A DNA stretch of 64,000 bases from Nakaseomyces glabratus (GCF_010111755.1 NC_088954.1:558001-622000); one strand, 5' to 3'. Shown: positions 9,086-17,463, counted from the stretch's first letter. Notes: generated by a model not told the origin, from the sequence alone. A program made the numbers and translations.

Positions 9086-9623
9086 CAATGCTTCAAGCAG
9101 ACAAATATATATATATCTTTTCGGTAGCCAATTTTGTCAAGCCAAGCCCACCAAAGTTCGTTTGTCCAAAATAACTCCAATTTACCTCACAAAAAAACCG
9201 CTATAAAACCCAGGAAAAAGCCTTGCCCACAATTTCACACACTCTAGACACAGTTAAGCCCTACCTATGCGCCAAAAACACTATAAAGTAGTCCATTTTA
9301 GCCGCCTTTTCCTCGTTGACTCACCTCTAGAAGTCCCGGGTTCAATTTAAAGGTCCAGCCCAGGCAAACCGAGAGATTTGGGGATATCCACACATGATCT
9401 TCTACGTACATCGCTATTTTTGTTTGAAAAATTCTTCGTTTTCAGAAATTTTTGAAAAATTGCGCGATGAGCTTCTGGTTTGTGTGATGCATAAAGGCCA
9501 TCAGTTCGATGCTCATCGCAATTTGAGGAATGAGTATTCAGCTGTTATTGGATGGGGATTACAAATTTGTGAGCGGGCTTTACAGTGGATAGTCAATTTG
9601 TCGATTGGGCGGAGAGAAGTAGC
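9086..9623. other. Divergent promoter, YLR001C-like gene / MPP10
   Basis: The 538-bp gap contains the MPP10 PAC and RRPE boxes listed separately and a TATATATATC stretch near 9107-9117 close to the membrane-protein start. The middle (9180-9400) is more GC-rich. I see no RNA gene. Confidence 0.6.
9444..9519 (+). promoter_or_regulatory. RRPE plus two PAC elements upstream of MPP10
   Basis: A PAC box GCGATGAGCT lies at 9464-9473. An inverted PAC (GCTCATCGC) follows at 9511-9519. An RRPE-like TGAAAAATT lies at 9453-9461 within an AAATTTTTGAAAAATT stretch. PAC (Dot6/Tod6) with RRPE (Stb3) is the standard promoter pair of yeast ribosome-biogenesis genes, and MPP10 is one. The boxes end 105 bp before its ATG. 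Confidence 0.85.
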
Positions 9624-11453
9624 ATGTCGTTTTTAGAGAGTTTAAGTGACCCGGTGAAGGTTGTCGAGGTTTCCAGCGAGGCTCCGCTAGAGTTTGTGAA
9701 GGACCATGTGGACAATGTGATCAAGCTTTCGAAGCAGAGCGGTCTGCGCAACAAGTTTGATCTGGAGGAAGTGACCATCAGTGGTCTGGATGCCAACCAG
9801 GTGTGGTGGCAGGCCAAGATTGTGCAGGATAACATAGAAGGTGAGCTGCTGGACCGTATACAGGAGCTGCGTGAAGTGCTCGGCGCTGGAGAAGCCTCCG
9901 ATGTGTCTGGCGAGGAGAGTGAAGAGCAAGTTAGTGAAGACGAAGAAGATGATGAAGACGGAAGCGAAACTGAACCACTGGAACAGGACCAAGCAGTTGA
10001 ACAAGAGTTATCTGAAGAGGAAGATGTCGAGTCTGATAATGGTGAGATCGAAGGTACTGATCTGTCTGATAAAGAAGAACAAGAGGCAGAAGTGTCGGAA
10101 GGCGATGAAGTGATAGCTGAGAGTAGACATGACAAATCCGATGAGGAAGTTATCCCAGAGTCCAAGCAAACAGAGAGTGAGGTGAACGATCAGTTCTTCA
10201 ATATAGATGAGTTTAACAAACAGACTGACGACTCAAAGGACCCGCTAGCTCCAAAGGTGGAAGACGATGATGAAGACGATATAGACTATTTCGGTGATAT
10301 TCCTTCTGAGGATGATGAAGAGGCTATATATTATGATGATTTCTTTGACAAGCCCGATGCTAAGTCCTCTAGGAAGTTGAACAGAAATGATAAAGAAGCT
10401 GAAAACAATGAGAGTGAAGACGAATTTATGGATGAACCGGATCTTGAGGACGATGACTACTATAATGAAGCTATGGATTCAGCAAAACTTGATCTGTTTG
10501 CGGATGCCGAGGATGAATCAGAGGAAGACGGAGAAAATGATGAGGAAAAATTATCTACATTTGAGAAGAGGCAACTAGAGCTAAAGAAACAAATTGAACA
10601 ACTAGAAAAGGAAGCTATTGCCGAGAAGAAATGGGCATTGAAAGGTGAAGTAAAAGCCCAGGATAGACCGGATGATACGTTGCTGACAGAGGAGCTAGAA
10701 TTTGACAGAACTGCAAAACCTGTTCCAATCATTACACAGGAAGTTACAGAGTCTCTAGAAGAGATGATTAGAAGAAGGATCAAGGAATACAATTTTGATG
10801 ACTTACAACGTAGAACTGTTGCCGATCTAAACCTGGGTATGCGTAGAGAGAAATTCGAGCTAAGTGATGCCAAGTCATCGAAGTCATTAGCTGAGATCTA
10901 CGAGGAAGATTATAAAGGCGTTTCAGAGGAAACAGCAGCATCTGAGGAGCTACAGAAAGAGCATGACGAGATATCAGACATGCTCACGAACTTGTTTTAT
11001 AAATTGGATGCTCTATCTTCTGCCCATTTCGTACCAAGGCCAGCAAAACAATCGTTGGAAGTGAAGGTGGAGAGTGCTGCTATAGCGATGGAGGATGCCC
11101 AGCCATTGACCATGACCACAGCATCCACTCTTGCACCACAGGAGGTTTACAAAGTTGGCAAAGCCGAGAAAGACACAGAAATCCGTCTCAAAGACGGTAC
11201 TGTCATGTCCAAGGAAGAACTTTCCAGAGAGGACAAGACCAGACTACGCAGAGCTGCAAAGAGAAAGAGATCCAAGGCTTTGCAAAACAAATCACAACAA
11301 CCACAAAAGAAAAGCAAAAAATCAGATGTTATCGACACCTTGTCCAAGGCTAAGAACGTCACTGTTATCGATAATAAGGGTCAAAAGAGTGATGTTGGTG
11401 GTAAAGCATTAAAGGATAAGAAGTCGCAGCAAGCAGACTTTATCAAACTTTAG
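9624..11453 (+). CDS. MPP10: Mpp10, U3 snoRNP / SSU processome component
   Basis: Mpp10 forms a subcomplex with Imp3 and Imp4 on U3 snoRNA and the 5' ETS. It is required for the A0, A1 and A2 cleavages that release 18S rRNA in the nucleolus. I start at ATG 9624 (MSFLESL...), giving 609 aa against 593 in S. cerevisiae; an upstream GTG in frame is not credible and the yeast protein aligns from this Met. Diagnostic blocks are GLDANQVWWQAKIV near the N-terminus, several acidic runs (about residues 80-320, e.g. EDDDEDDIDYFGDIPSEDDE), DEPDLEDDDYYNEAMDSAKLD, the conserved core RRRIKEYNFDDLQRRTV, HFVPRPAK, and a basic C-terminus. In S. cerevisiae the gene is YJR002W beside CEN10; here it follows the YLR001C-like gene of the CEN12 arm. 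Confidence 0.95.
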   Translation: MSFLESLSDPVKVVEVSSEAPLEFVKDHVDNVIKLSKQSGLRNKFDLEEVTISGLDANQVWWQAKIVQDNIEGELLDRIQELREVLGAGEASDVSGEESEEQVSEDEEDDEDGSETEPLEQDQAVEQELSEEEDVESDNGEIEGTDLSDKEEQEAEVSEGDEVIAESRHDKSDEEVIPESKQTESEVNDQFFNIDEFNKQTDDSKDPLAPKVEDDDEDDIDYFGDIPSEDDEEAIYYDDFFDKPDAKSSRKLNRNDKEAENNESEDEFMDEPDLEDDDYYNEAMDSAKLDLFADAEDESEEDGENDEEKLSTFEKRQLELKKQIEQLEKEAIAEKKWALKGEVKAQDRPDDTLLTEELEFDRTAKPVPIITQEVTESLEEMIRRRIKEYNFDDLQRRTVADLNLGMRREKFELSDAKSSKSLAEIYEEDYKGVSEETAASEELQKEHDEISDMLTNLFYKLDALSSAHFVPRPAKQSLEVKVESAAIAMEDAQPLTMTTASTLAPQEVYKVGKAEKDTEIRLKDGTVMSKEELSREDKTRLRRAAKRKRSKALQNKSQQPQKKSKKSDVIDTLSKAKNVTVIDNKGQKSDVGGKALKDKKSQQADFIKL

Positions 11454-12177
11454 TTAATTCCAGCATGTATTTCATAAAATCTATCGCCATCTAGTATAGT
11501 TCTAATAACAAACCTGCATCTTAATACGCATTTTGACATAGCAATCAAGTTAAATCTTAGTTTTAAATGGTGTTCCACGTTCAAACGTTTTGTTTAAGAG
11601 ATAAGTAAGTATATGTTGCCAAAAATTGACTGAGATATGATTCCCAGTTTTACCTAGCTATTAGTAAACTCTATTAGTTTTTGTAACTTAGCAACCATAT
11701 TGCTGCTGTTAATATAATTGCCATTATATTAGATTCGCCATATACTGTTATACGACATGTTGCATCTGACAGGTTTTAGGCAAGAAAACCTGAATTGACA
11801 GGTGCTTGACATGAAGGACTGAGGGAATTGGCAAGCAATGGTGAGTCCGCTTGGACTTACATCTGTCGAATGCTTGAGACGGAGAACTAGTTTTGGGAAT
11901 TCATAAGCTTAAGGTTATTTAAATTTGAGTGAGGTGGTTCTTCATTTTCTTTTATCTTTTGAAAGTCCTCTGAAGTCCTGGCCGGCGGTTTCCTTTTGTT
12001 GTGTCATCCTAATACCCAGAAGATAATATTGTGCATATATCTTAGGATTAGTAAAAGAGACTCTTGAAGGAGAACCAAGATCTTTATTTGACCCGACTGA
12101 CTTTTTATAAAGTACCAATTGGGGCTGAACAATTGAAAAAATAGTATTAGAAAAGTCAAAAAGGAAAGGAAAGAGAT
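11454..12177. other. MPP10-PBP1 intergenic region
   Basis: This 724-bp gap is also a synteny junction. Its middle holds the candidate H/ACA RNA (11760-11882). Downstream a pyrimidine-rich tract with several TCTT strings (about 11935-11965) could serve as Nab3-type termination signals. TTTTTATAAAG near 12100-12110 is a possible TATA-like element for PBP1, about 70 bp before its ATG. Confidence 0.55.
11760..11882 (+). ncRNA. Candidate box H/ACA snoRNA
   Basis: Two stem-loops with H/ACA geometry are visible. Hairpin 1 has lower stem GCATCTG (11762-11768) with CAGGTGC (11799-11805), including one G-U pair, and an 8-bp upper stem CAGGTTTT (11770-11777) with AAAACCTG (11785-11792). ACATGA (11809-11814) fits the H box ANANNA, exactly 16 nt after the upper stem. 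Hairpin 2 has lower stem CAAGCA (11832-11837) with TGCTTG (11871-11876) and upper stem GTGAGTCC (11841-11848) with GGACTTAC (11853-11860) closed by GCTT. A box-ACA-like AGA (11877-11879) again lies 16 nt after the upper stem and leaves 3 nt to a plausible 3' end. AGA instead of ACA and the short left sides of the pockets are weaknesses. The rRNA target is not identified. Confidence 0.5.
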
Positions 12178-14505
12178 ATGAAAGGTTCCAAGGGAAGAAC
12201 TGATTTCAATCAGAGGAAGAACTTCAATGCTGTGTCTCAATCTTCTGGATCTGGTTTGTTTCACGAAACTGGTGATGTTACAAGAGGATTTAGCGATAGG
12301 CTGGATTACTTATTGGTGAATGGTATTGGTTCCAATGTGAAGGTGACTACTACGGCTGGTATCCAGTATGAAGGTGTCTTGGCAGCTGCGAATACCGAGT
12401 CCACAAATGGTATTGATGTTGTACTAAAGCATGCAAAGGTCATTGATAATGGTATGGTCAAAGATATTGATGCATTGGCTAAAAGCATTGAAGACACGCT
12501 TTTGATCCAAGGTGAAGATGTTGCAGAAGTTGACTTGAAAAGTATTGATTTTAGTCTGGATGAGAAATGGGAAGCAGCTCAGCAGCAACTCGAAGAAAAG
12601 AAGGCAGCTGCTGTTGAAGCTGAAGCCGCAAAGAAAGCTGCTAGTCCACCATCTAGATCCACTTCCAATACACCTGCTGAAGGTAAAACTGGATTTAGAA
12701 CCGATGTTGACATTTCTCGCGCTAACAAGGACATTAGGGAGCGTGAATTACAGAAATGGACACCAGATACAGACTCAGCCTTCAATGTCGATACTGTTGC
12801 TTTGGAAGATAGCAATGAGAAATGGGATCAATTTGCAGTTAATGAGAAAAAGTTTGGTATCAAGTCTTCTTTCGATGAACATTTCTACACAACTAAAATA
12901 AACAAAGATGATCCAAACTATGCCGAAAGATTGAAGGAAGCGGAAAGAATAGCTAAAGAAATTGAATCTCAAGATGCTTCTGGTAATGTTCATTTAGCCG
13001 AAGACCGTGGTATTGCCATTGATGATTCAGGTATGGATGAGGAAGATTTATACTCTGGTGTCGACAGAAGAGGTGATGAGCTATTGGCATCCTTGAAATC
13101 AAATGCCAAGCCAGCAGCACCGAAGCCAAAGAAATATGTTCCTCCAACATTGAGAAACCAGCCGCACCACATGGATCCTGCTATTATTTCTTCTACTGGC
13201 ACCAAGGCTGTTTCACCCGTTACCAAGCATAGCGCAGGTTTACCAAGAAAGGAACACAGACACAAGAAAGTACCAAACTCAAAAGAAGCTCAAATTGAGG
13301 AATTGAGAAAATTCTCTGAGAAGTTTAAGGTACCATATGATATGCCCAAAGATATGCCAACATCTTCAAAAAGCACCAGTTCTTCAGAAAGTGCTGCTAC
13401 AGAAGCTTCGGTTGACACACCAAACACTACAACTCAATCTCAACCTCAAGCCACTGTTAACAGCGGTTCTAACCTAAAGTCTGACCCAAGTTTGCCTCCA
13501 AAGCCAGTCAACAAATCCTCCAGTACCAAGTCGTCAGTTCCTCCAACACCTTCAACTGCTAAGGGTGAGTTGAAGAAAAGTTCCTCCTCTACATCTGGTG
13601 CTTCACCATCCTCTGCAACATCACCTCAAGCCACTGCGCATGGAGTCTCGCCAGCAGGTGGAAGAGCAAGTGTGTCATCGAGAAGACGCAATGCTGGCTC
13701 GTTCTTTGGCTCCAAAAAGCTACAATCCAAAGACAATGTGAGAAAGGCATTTGCTACTAGTTTCAACATGTTCCTAAGGTCGAAGGAAGCGCATGACCAG
13801 AAGGTTGCTGAACATGCTGCTTCTTCTTCTGATGAGAAGAAGCATGAGAAGTCACCAGCTGTTACTGAGCAATTCTTTATTGAAAAGCCTTATTTCACAG
13901 CCCCAACTTGGGCAAGCACTGTTGAAAAGTCTTTCAAGGAATTTTTCCCAGACGAGAGGAAGGCACTGCAGAAGGCCCAATCAAGACTACAAAAGAGACA
14001 AATGAACGCAATGAATGCAGGCATGATGGGTTCCCATGCACCAGGAGTTATGAACCCTCATATGGGAGTTATGGGCGGCATGGGAGGTCGTGGCAACATG
14101 TCAAACTTTGCAATGGCTCCAATGTCAGGTTCAGGTGCTAACCCAGCAATGATGAACAGCTTTGGTGGTATGTACATGCCATTCCAACCTCAGCCGGTAT
14201 TTTATCCGGGTATGGTTCCAATGATGGGTACCTCTACCAGTGCTAATACTGGAAGAGGCAATGCCGGAGCTCACTCTGATGAGAGTGCTGTCCCAAGTGG
14301 CAGCATGTCTCCGCAAGCGATGTCACCTCATATACCACCAGCTTATATGGCTGGTGCCCCAATGGCCTACCCAGCACCACCAGGTGCTGCTCCATTCCAC
14401 GGAATGATGGGTGGTATGCCTGATAGAAGCCACGGTAACTACTATCACAATAACCACGGCCACAGAAACAACCACCATCACTACCACTCTAAGCAGTATA
14501 ACTGA
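12178..14505 (+). CDS. PBP1: Pbp1, ataxin-2 family poly(A)-binding-protein-binding protein
   Basis: Pbp1 binds Pab1, limits polyadenylation and deadenylation, takes part in stress granules and restrains TORC1 through phase separation. The 775-aa protein (722 in S. cerevisiae) has an Lsm domain (about 35-105, DYLLVNGIGSNVKVTTTAG and STNGIDVVLKHAKVI) and LSDEKWE-type block (SLDEKWEAAQQQ). The LsmAD domain follows at about 210-275 (KWDQFAVNEKKFGIKSSFDEHFYTT). A long Ser/Pro/Thr-rich linker and a Pam2-like region precede it to the C-terminus. Residues about 612-700 are Met-rich, as in the redox-sensing low-complexity region of yeast Pbp1. The extreme C-terminus is unusually rich in His and Asn (NHGHRNNHHHYH). 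It starts the PBP1-ATF2-ERG1-CBP4 block, whose S. cerevisiae counterpart is YGR178C-YGR174C. Confidence 0.95.
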   Translation: MKGSKGRTDFNQRKNFNAVSQSSGSGLFHETGDVTRGFSDRLDYLLVNGIGSNVKVTTTAGIQYEGVLAAANTESTNGIDVVLKHAKVIDNGMVKDIDALAKSIEDTLLIQGEDVAEVDLKSIDFSLDEKWEAAQQQLEEKKAAAVEAEAAKKAASPPSRSTSNTPAEGKTGFRTDVDISRANKDIRERELQKWTPDTDSAFNVDTVALEDSNEKWDQFAVNEKKFGIKSSFDEHFYTTKINKDDPNYAERLKEAERIAKEIESQDASGNVHLAEDRGIAIDDSGMDEEDLYSGVDRRGDELLASLKSNAKPAAPKPKKYVPPTLRNQPHHMDPAIISSTGTKAVSPVTKHSAGLPRKEHRHKKVPNSKEAQIEELRKFSEKFKVPYDMPKDMPTSSKSTSSSESAATEASVDTPNTTTQSQPQATVNSGSNLKSDPSLPPKPVNKSSSTKSSVPPTPSTAKGELKKSSSSTSGASPSSATSPQATAHGVSPAGGRASVSSRRRNAGSFFGSKKLQSKDNVRKAFATSFNMFLRSKEAHDQKVAEHAASSSDEKKHEKSPAVTEQFFIEKPYFTAPTWASTVEKSFKEFFPDERKALQKAQSRLQKRQMNAMNAGMMGSHAPGVMNPHMGVMGGMGGRGNMSNFAMAPMSGSGANPAMMNSFGGMYMPFQPQPVFYPGMVPMMGTSTSANTGRGNAGAHSDESAVPSGSMSPQAMSPHIPPAYMAGAPMAYPAPPGAAPFHGMMGGMPDRSHGNYYHNNHGHRNNHHHYHSKQYN

Positions 14506-15117
14506 ACAAGTATGTACAAAACAACTTTACGTATTCTAAATAGTCTTGCCTCTATATTCCACGGAGGGCAGAACAAATTTTAATAAGTTTTCTAATTTCT
14601 TTTCATAAAATATGTCATACAAATCTCCGTATGTCAAATATGCTTATTCCTTACTTCCGATATCTGAGGATAATCACCAATCCCAGCTGTGCACTCGAGA
14701 TCACAGCTTTATTTATAAGCTTTGACTTGTTCTCCTACATGCATTCGTCATCGGATGGTACATATTCTTGAGCCCGACTCATCCGATTTTTTGTTTGTTT
14801 TTTCACTTTTTCACATTTTCACTCGAGAAAAGCTAAACGACTATAGACAAAAAAGAAATGTCTAGCGATGATCAAGCTAGCAGAAGAAGCAATTCGACTC
14901 CCTGGTGCCCTGGCGATGCTGATCCGCGGACCATTTGATGAGTGTCGAGATCGGCCCTTGAAGTGAGCTTTTATATTTGTAAGCTGGGACAGGTAGCCGG
15001 CATATATAAAAGACAGCAGGTAATCTGGTGGCACTATAACGTCCCATATCCGAATACTACTTGGAGTTCATCCTGGTTAGAATAATTTCCACGCAGAAAC
15101 ACTAGTAACGACAGACA
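14506..15117. promoter_or_regulatory. ATF2 promoter region with TATA box
   Basis: The gap is 612 bp. A TATA box TATATAAA lies at 15003-15010, about 108 bp before the ATF2 ATG. An 8-bp inverted repeat, ATCGGATG (14750-14757) with CATCCGAT (14780-14787), is followed by a T-rich tract. A TCCGCGGA palindrome near 14922-14929 could be a zinc-cluster factor site. No RNA gene is seen. Confidence 0.6.
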
Positions 15118-16812
15118 ATGGCGCCAAACACCAAGTCGATTGAACAGCCGCTGATCTCTAAGGCTAAAATTTCCGGGAAGGGCCCGGATGGGTTTGCGAT
15201 TGAAGAGTCCCTGCTTGAGAGAGGCCATTCCAGAAGGATGGGGCATCTGGAGAACTATTTTGCGATTATGCAAAGACAGAAGCTTTACACCAATTTCAAC
15301 ATGTATGGTGAGCTTAACAAAGAAGTTACCCGTGAGCAATTGGCTGTTGCGATTCGCCAAATTCTGCTGAGACATCCCATAATGATGCAAGCTATCATTC
15401 CTAAGAAGTTCCCAGAGCATGAGGAGTACTACACCAGCGATGATTATTACAACACTCCGTTCCCTGAGAACGACTTTTTAAGGGTAATCACCAGCAAGAT
15501 CAAGCTGAGCGATATCATAATCAATGAGCAAAGCGAGGACTACGGTGAGATTATAGACATGATCCTTTCGGAGTACAAGAAGAACGGTTACAAGTTTGAC
15601 GCGTACATGCAGGAGCTCATTGGGAACATTGTTATTCCTATCGGCAACCCAAACAAGCCTAACTGGAGGCTGCTGTGTCTGCCAAGTGCTGAGGGAGGCG
15701 GGGCCCAGTGGAAGAAGTTTGTGTATATAAGCAACCACTGCTGCTCGGACGCCATCAGCGCTGTGAACCTGTTCCAGGACATTGCGGAGAATGTGTCTCT
15801 TATAGAGCAGAACTCCTGGGCGGTTCCGTATGCGGATGATGTGATTGTGGACTATGAGCAGGACGTTGCGGACATCGCCAAGCTGCCGGCTCCGATCACT
15901 GAGAGGGTTGAGTACAGGCCGCCCTTGAGCAAGCTGCCCAAGATCATGCTGGTGTCGTTCCTGAAGACCGCGCTGAACTTCAAGAGTGATGCGCTGGAGA
16001 CGCGCTGCAACGACGAGTACAGCGGCGAGCCCGAGACCAGCGCTGTGCAGATGGGGGATGTGTGCTACGACTCCATCCTGAACTACACGTGTGAGGAAGT
16101 AGCGGTCATCAGGGACAGGATCAAGCACAACGTGCACGGCAAGTGTACGGTGACGCCGTTCATCCAGGCGGCGTTCTTCGTGGCGATGCACCAGTCGCGG
16201 AAGCTGCTGGGCCAGAAGCAAGGGTTCAAGGAGTGGATGAGCGAGTGGGGGGTGGACATGGCCACGCCCAGCAGCACGAGGCGGTACCTGCCAGAGGACC
16301 CCGAGGTGCGTGACATGTACAAGTACGGCTCCAACGTCGGCGGCATACACTACCTGTACATGATCTCGGGTATGAAGGTCGAGCGCGAGGAGACGGAGAA
16401 GTTCTGGAGCCTCGTGGAGTACTACCACGACATTCTACTCGCGTCGCACAGCAACGGTGACCAGACCGTGGGGCTGGGCACGCTGATGCTGGACGTGATC
16501 GTGGACAAGAAGAACGTCGACAAGCTGATCCGGGACGAGTACCTGTACCAGAAGCGAGGCGGTGTCATCATGAGCAATGCGGGGTACTTCCACCAGGACC
16601 CCGCGCAAGCCTACCACGTCACCGACCTGGTCTTTGGGCAGAGACCCGGCGCGCTGAAGTTCAGCTTCGGCGTGAACGTGGTGTCGACGAACATCGGCGG
16701 CATGAACCTAAACGTCGGCATGGTGCGCCGCACGCTGAGGGACCGCGCCGAGTTCCGCGAGTTCATCGGGATCCTCGACAGAGTGATCCGCGACTTCACG
16801 GGGCTGAACTAG
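15118..16812 (+). CDS. ATF2: Alcohol O-acetyltransferase (Atf1/Atf2 family)
   Basis: This enzyme transfers acetyl from acetyl-CoA to alcohols, giving volatile esters; Atf2 also acetylates sterols for export. The 564-aa product (Atf2 535, Atf1 525) has the family start region RRMGHLENYFAIMQRQKLY (39-57) and the catalytic HxxxD motif at His207-Asp211 (NHCCSDA). C-terminal FSFGVNVVSTNIGGMNLNVG probably takes the place of the family's DFGWG-like element. Location between PBP1 and ERG1 matches YGR177C, so I call ATF2. The 3' half is strongly GC-rich: I count 36/60 G+C at 16201-16260 and 42/60 at 16261-16320, against about 42% near 15241. The stop codon lies inside a 12-bp repeat, so three in-frame TAG codons follow one another. 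Confidence 0.92.
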   Translation: MAPNTKSIEQPLISKAKISGKGPDGFAIEESLLERGHSRRMGHLENYFAIMQRQKLYTNFNMYGELNKEVTREQLAVAIRQILLRHPIMMQAIIPKKFPEHEEYYTSDDYYNTPFPENDFLRVITSKIKLSDIIINEQSEDYGEIIDMILSEYKKNGYKFDAYMQELIGNIVIPIGNPNKPNWRLLCLPSAEGGGAQWKKFVYISNHCCSDAISAVNLFQDIAENVSLIEQNSWAVPYADDVIVDYEQDVADIAKLPAPITERVEYRPPLSKLPKIMLVSFLKTALNFKSDALETRCNDEYSGEPETSAVQMGDVCYDSILNYTCEEVAVIRDRIKHNVHGKCTVTPFIQAAFFVAMHQSRKLLGQKQGFKEWMSEWGVDMATPSSTRRYLPEDPEVRDMYKYGSNVGGIHYLYMISGMKVEREETEKFWSLVEYYHDILLASHSNGDQTVGLGTLMLDVIVDKKNVDKLIRDEYLYQKRGGVIMSNAGYFHQDPAQAYHVTDLVFGQRPGALKFSFGVNVVSTNIGGMNLNVGMVRRTLRDRAEFREFIGILDRVIRDFTGLN

Positions 16813-16844
16813 CGGCTGAACTAGCGGCTGAACTAGCGGCTGAC
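16802..16844 (+). repeat. 12-bp minisatellite spanning the ATF2 stop codon
   Basis: GGCTGAACTAGC is repeated at 16802-16813, 16814-16825 and 16826-16837, with a partial copy to 16844. The unit is a multiple of three, so the ATF2 frame meets TAG at 16810, 16822 and 16834. Confidence 0.95.
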
Positions 16845-16846
16845 GT

Positions 16847-16903
16847 TCTGCCAGCAGTGCTGCCAGAAGTGCTGCCAGAAGTGCTGCCAGAAGTGCTGCC
16901 AAG
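16847..16903 (+). repeat. Second 12-bp minisatellite (TGCTGCCAGAAG)
   Basis: About four and a half tandem copies of TGCTGCCAGAAG, the first carrying CAGCAG instead of CAGAAG. It begins just past the stop-codon repeat and has the same period. Confidence 0.95.
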
Positions 16904-17064
16904 CAAATGGAGAGAAAGAGAGAGGGGTAGAGGATAAGAGGCTGGGGATCAGTCCTCCTTTGCCACAGCCCTTTGCGACAGCCCCTTGCGACAGCGGGTA
17001 AGTAGATGTATAAGCCAATGTAGTAACAGATTGCCGAGACTTTCTATGGGCACACCGACTCTAT

Positions 17065-17086
17065 CACGTATACGATCGTATACGTG
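17065..17086 (+). promoter_or_regulatory. Palindromic double sterol-response element of ERG1
   Basis: A perfect 22-bp palindrome, CACGTATACGA followed by its reverse complement, contains two abutting Upc2/Ecm22 cores: TATACGA (17069-17075) and TCGTATA (17076-17082). A third core, TATACGA, lies at 17222-17228. S. cerevisiae ERG genes are induced by Upc2/Ecm22 through TCGTATA. The array is about 600-760 bp before the ERG1 ATG and could also serve ATF2 only from downstream, so ERG1 is the likely target. Confidence 0.75.
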
Positions 17087-17263
17087 TGCTACCAACACCC
17101 AGACATGCACAGGGCTTGTTCTCGTACAGTGTCACCCCCGTTTAGAGACATCTCTGCTGTGCCATCCAGTGTCCGTAAACGACTAGCGACTCTTTGAAGG
17201 GACCACAAGGCAAGAGCGAGCTATACGAGCGGTGTGACTGCTGCGGTGTGACTGCTGCGGTAA

Positions 17264-17463
17264 TCGGCTGTGATAACGCTGTGATAATCGCTGCACGCAC
17301 CGCCTTATAGAGACCACTTCGGTCAAGGAAACACGTGATCAGCGAAACTAGCTGAGTCGTCTATGTCGTCTATGTCGTAGCAGTCGCGCAGGACAGCCAG
17401 CGACAGCCAGCGACAGCCAGCGATTACCGCAGCAGCCGATTACCGCAGCGTTATCACAGCCGA
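17264..17463. repeat. Long imperfect inverted repeat upstream of ERG1
   Basis: TCGGCTGTGATAACGCTG at 17264-17281 recurs exactly inverted at 17446-17463. Neighbouring GCGGTAATCGGCTG (left arm) and its inverted copies (right arm, near 17421-17445) extend the similarity. The loop is about 160 bp. Confidence 0.85.

Noticed and set aside
9585..9623. Longer MPP10 reading frame starting at 9585
   Set aside because: It begins at GTG. The ATG at 9624 aligns with the start of yeast Mpp10. The same reasoning moved the starts of the YLR001C homologue, RIM8, ALG13 and MET17.
9593..10165. 190-codon minus-strand frame inside MPP10, Ser-rich
   Set aside because: A mirror of the Glu/Asp codons of MPP10's acidic regions; no independent features.
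15478..16428. 316-codon minus-strand frame antisense to ATF2
   Set aside because: Long only because ATF2 is GC-rich here; the sense strand has the catalytic HxxxD and full family similarity, and the antisense product is His/Arg/Leu-rich without domains.
16708..16902. Minus-strand frame coding LLAA and VQPL repeats
   Set aside because: It reads through the two 12-bp minisatellites and the ATF2 3' end; repeat periodicity alone keeps it open.
17087..17115. CACCCAGAC string resembling a telomerase RNA template for C. glabrata-type telomeres
   Set aside because: Only nine bases, interrupted right after; no Sm site or other telomerase RNA feature, and the region lies in the ERG1 upstream repeats.
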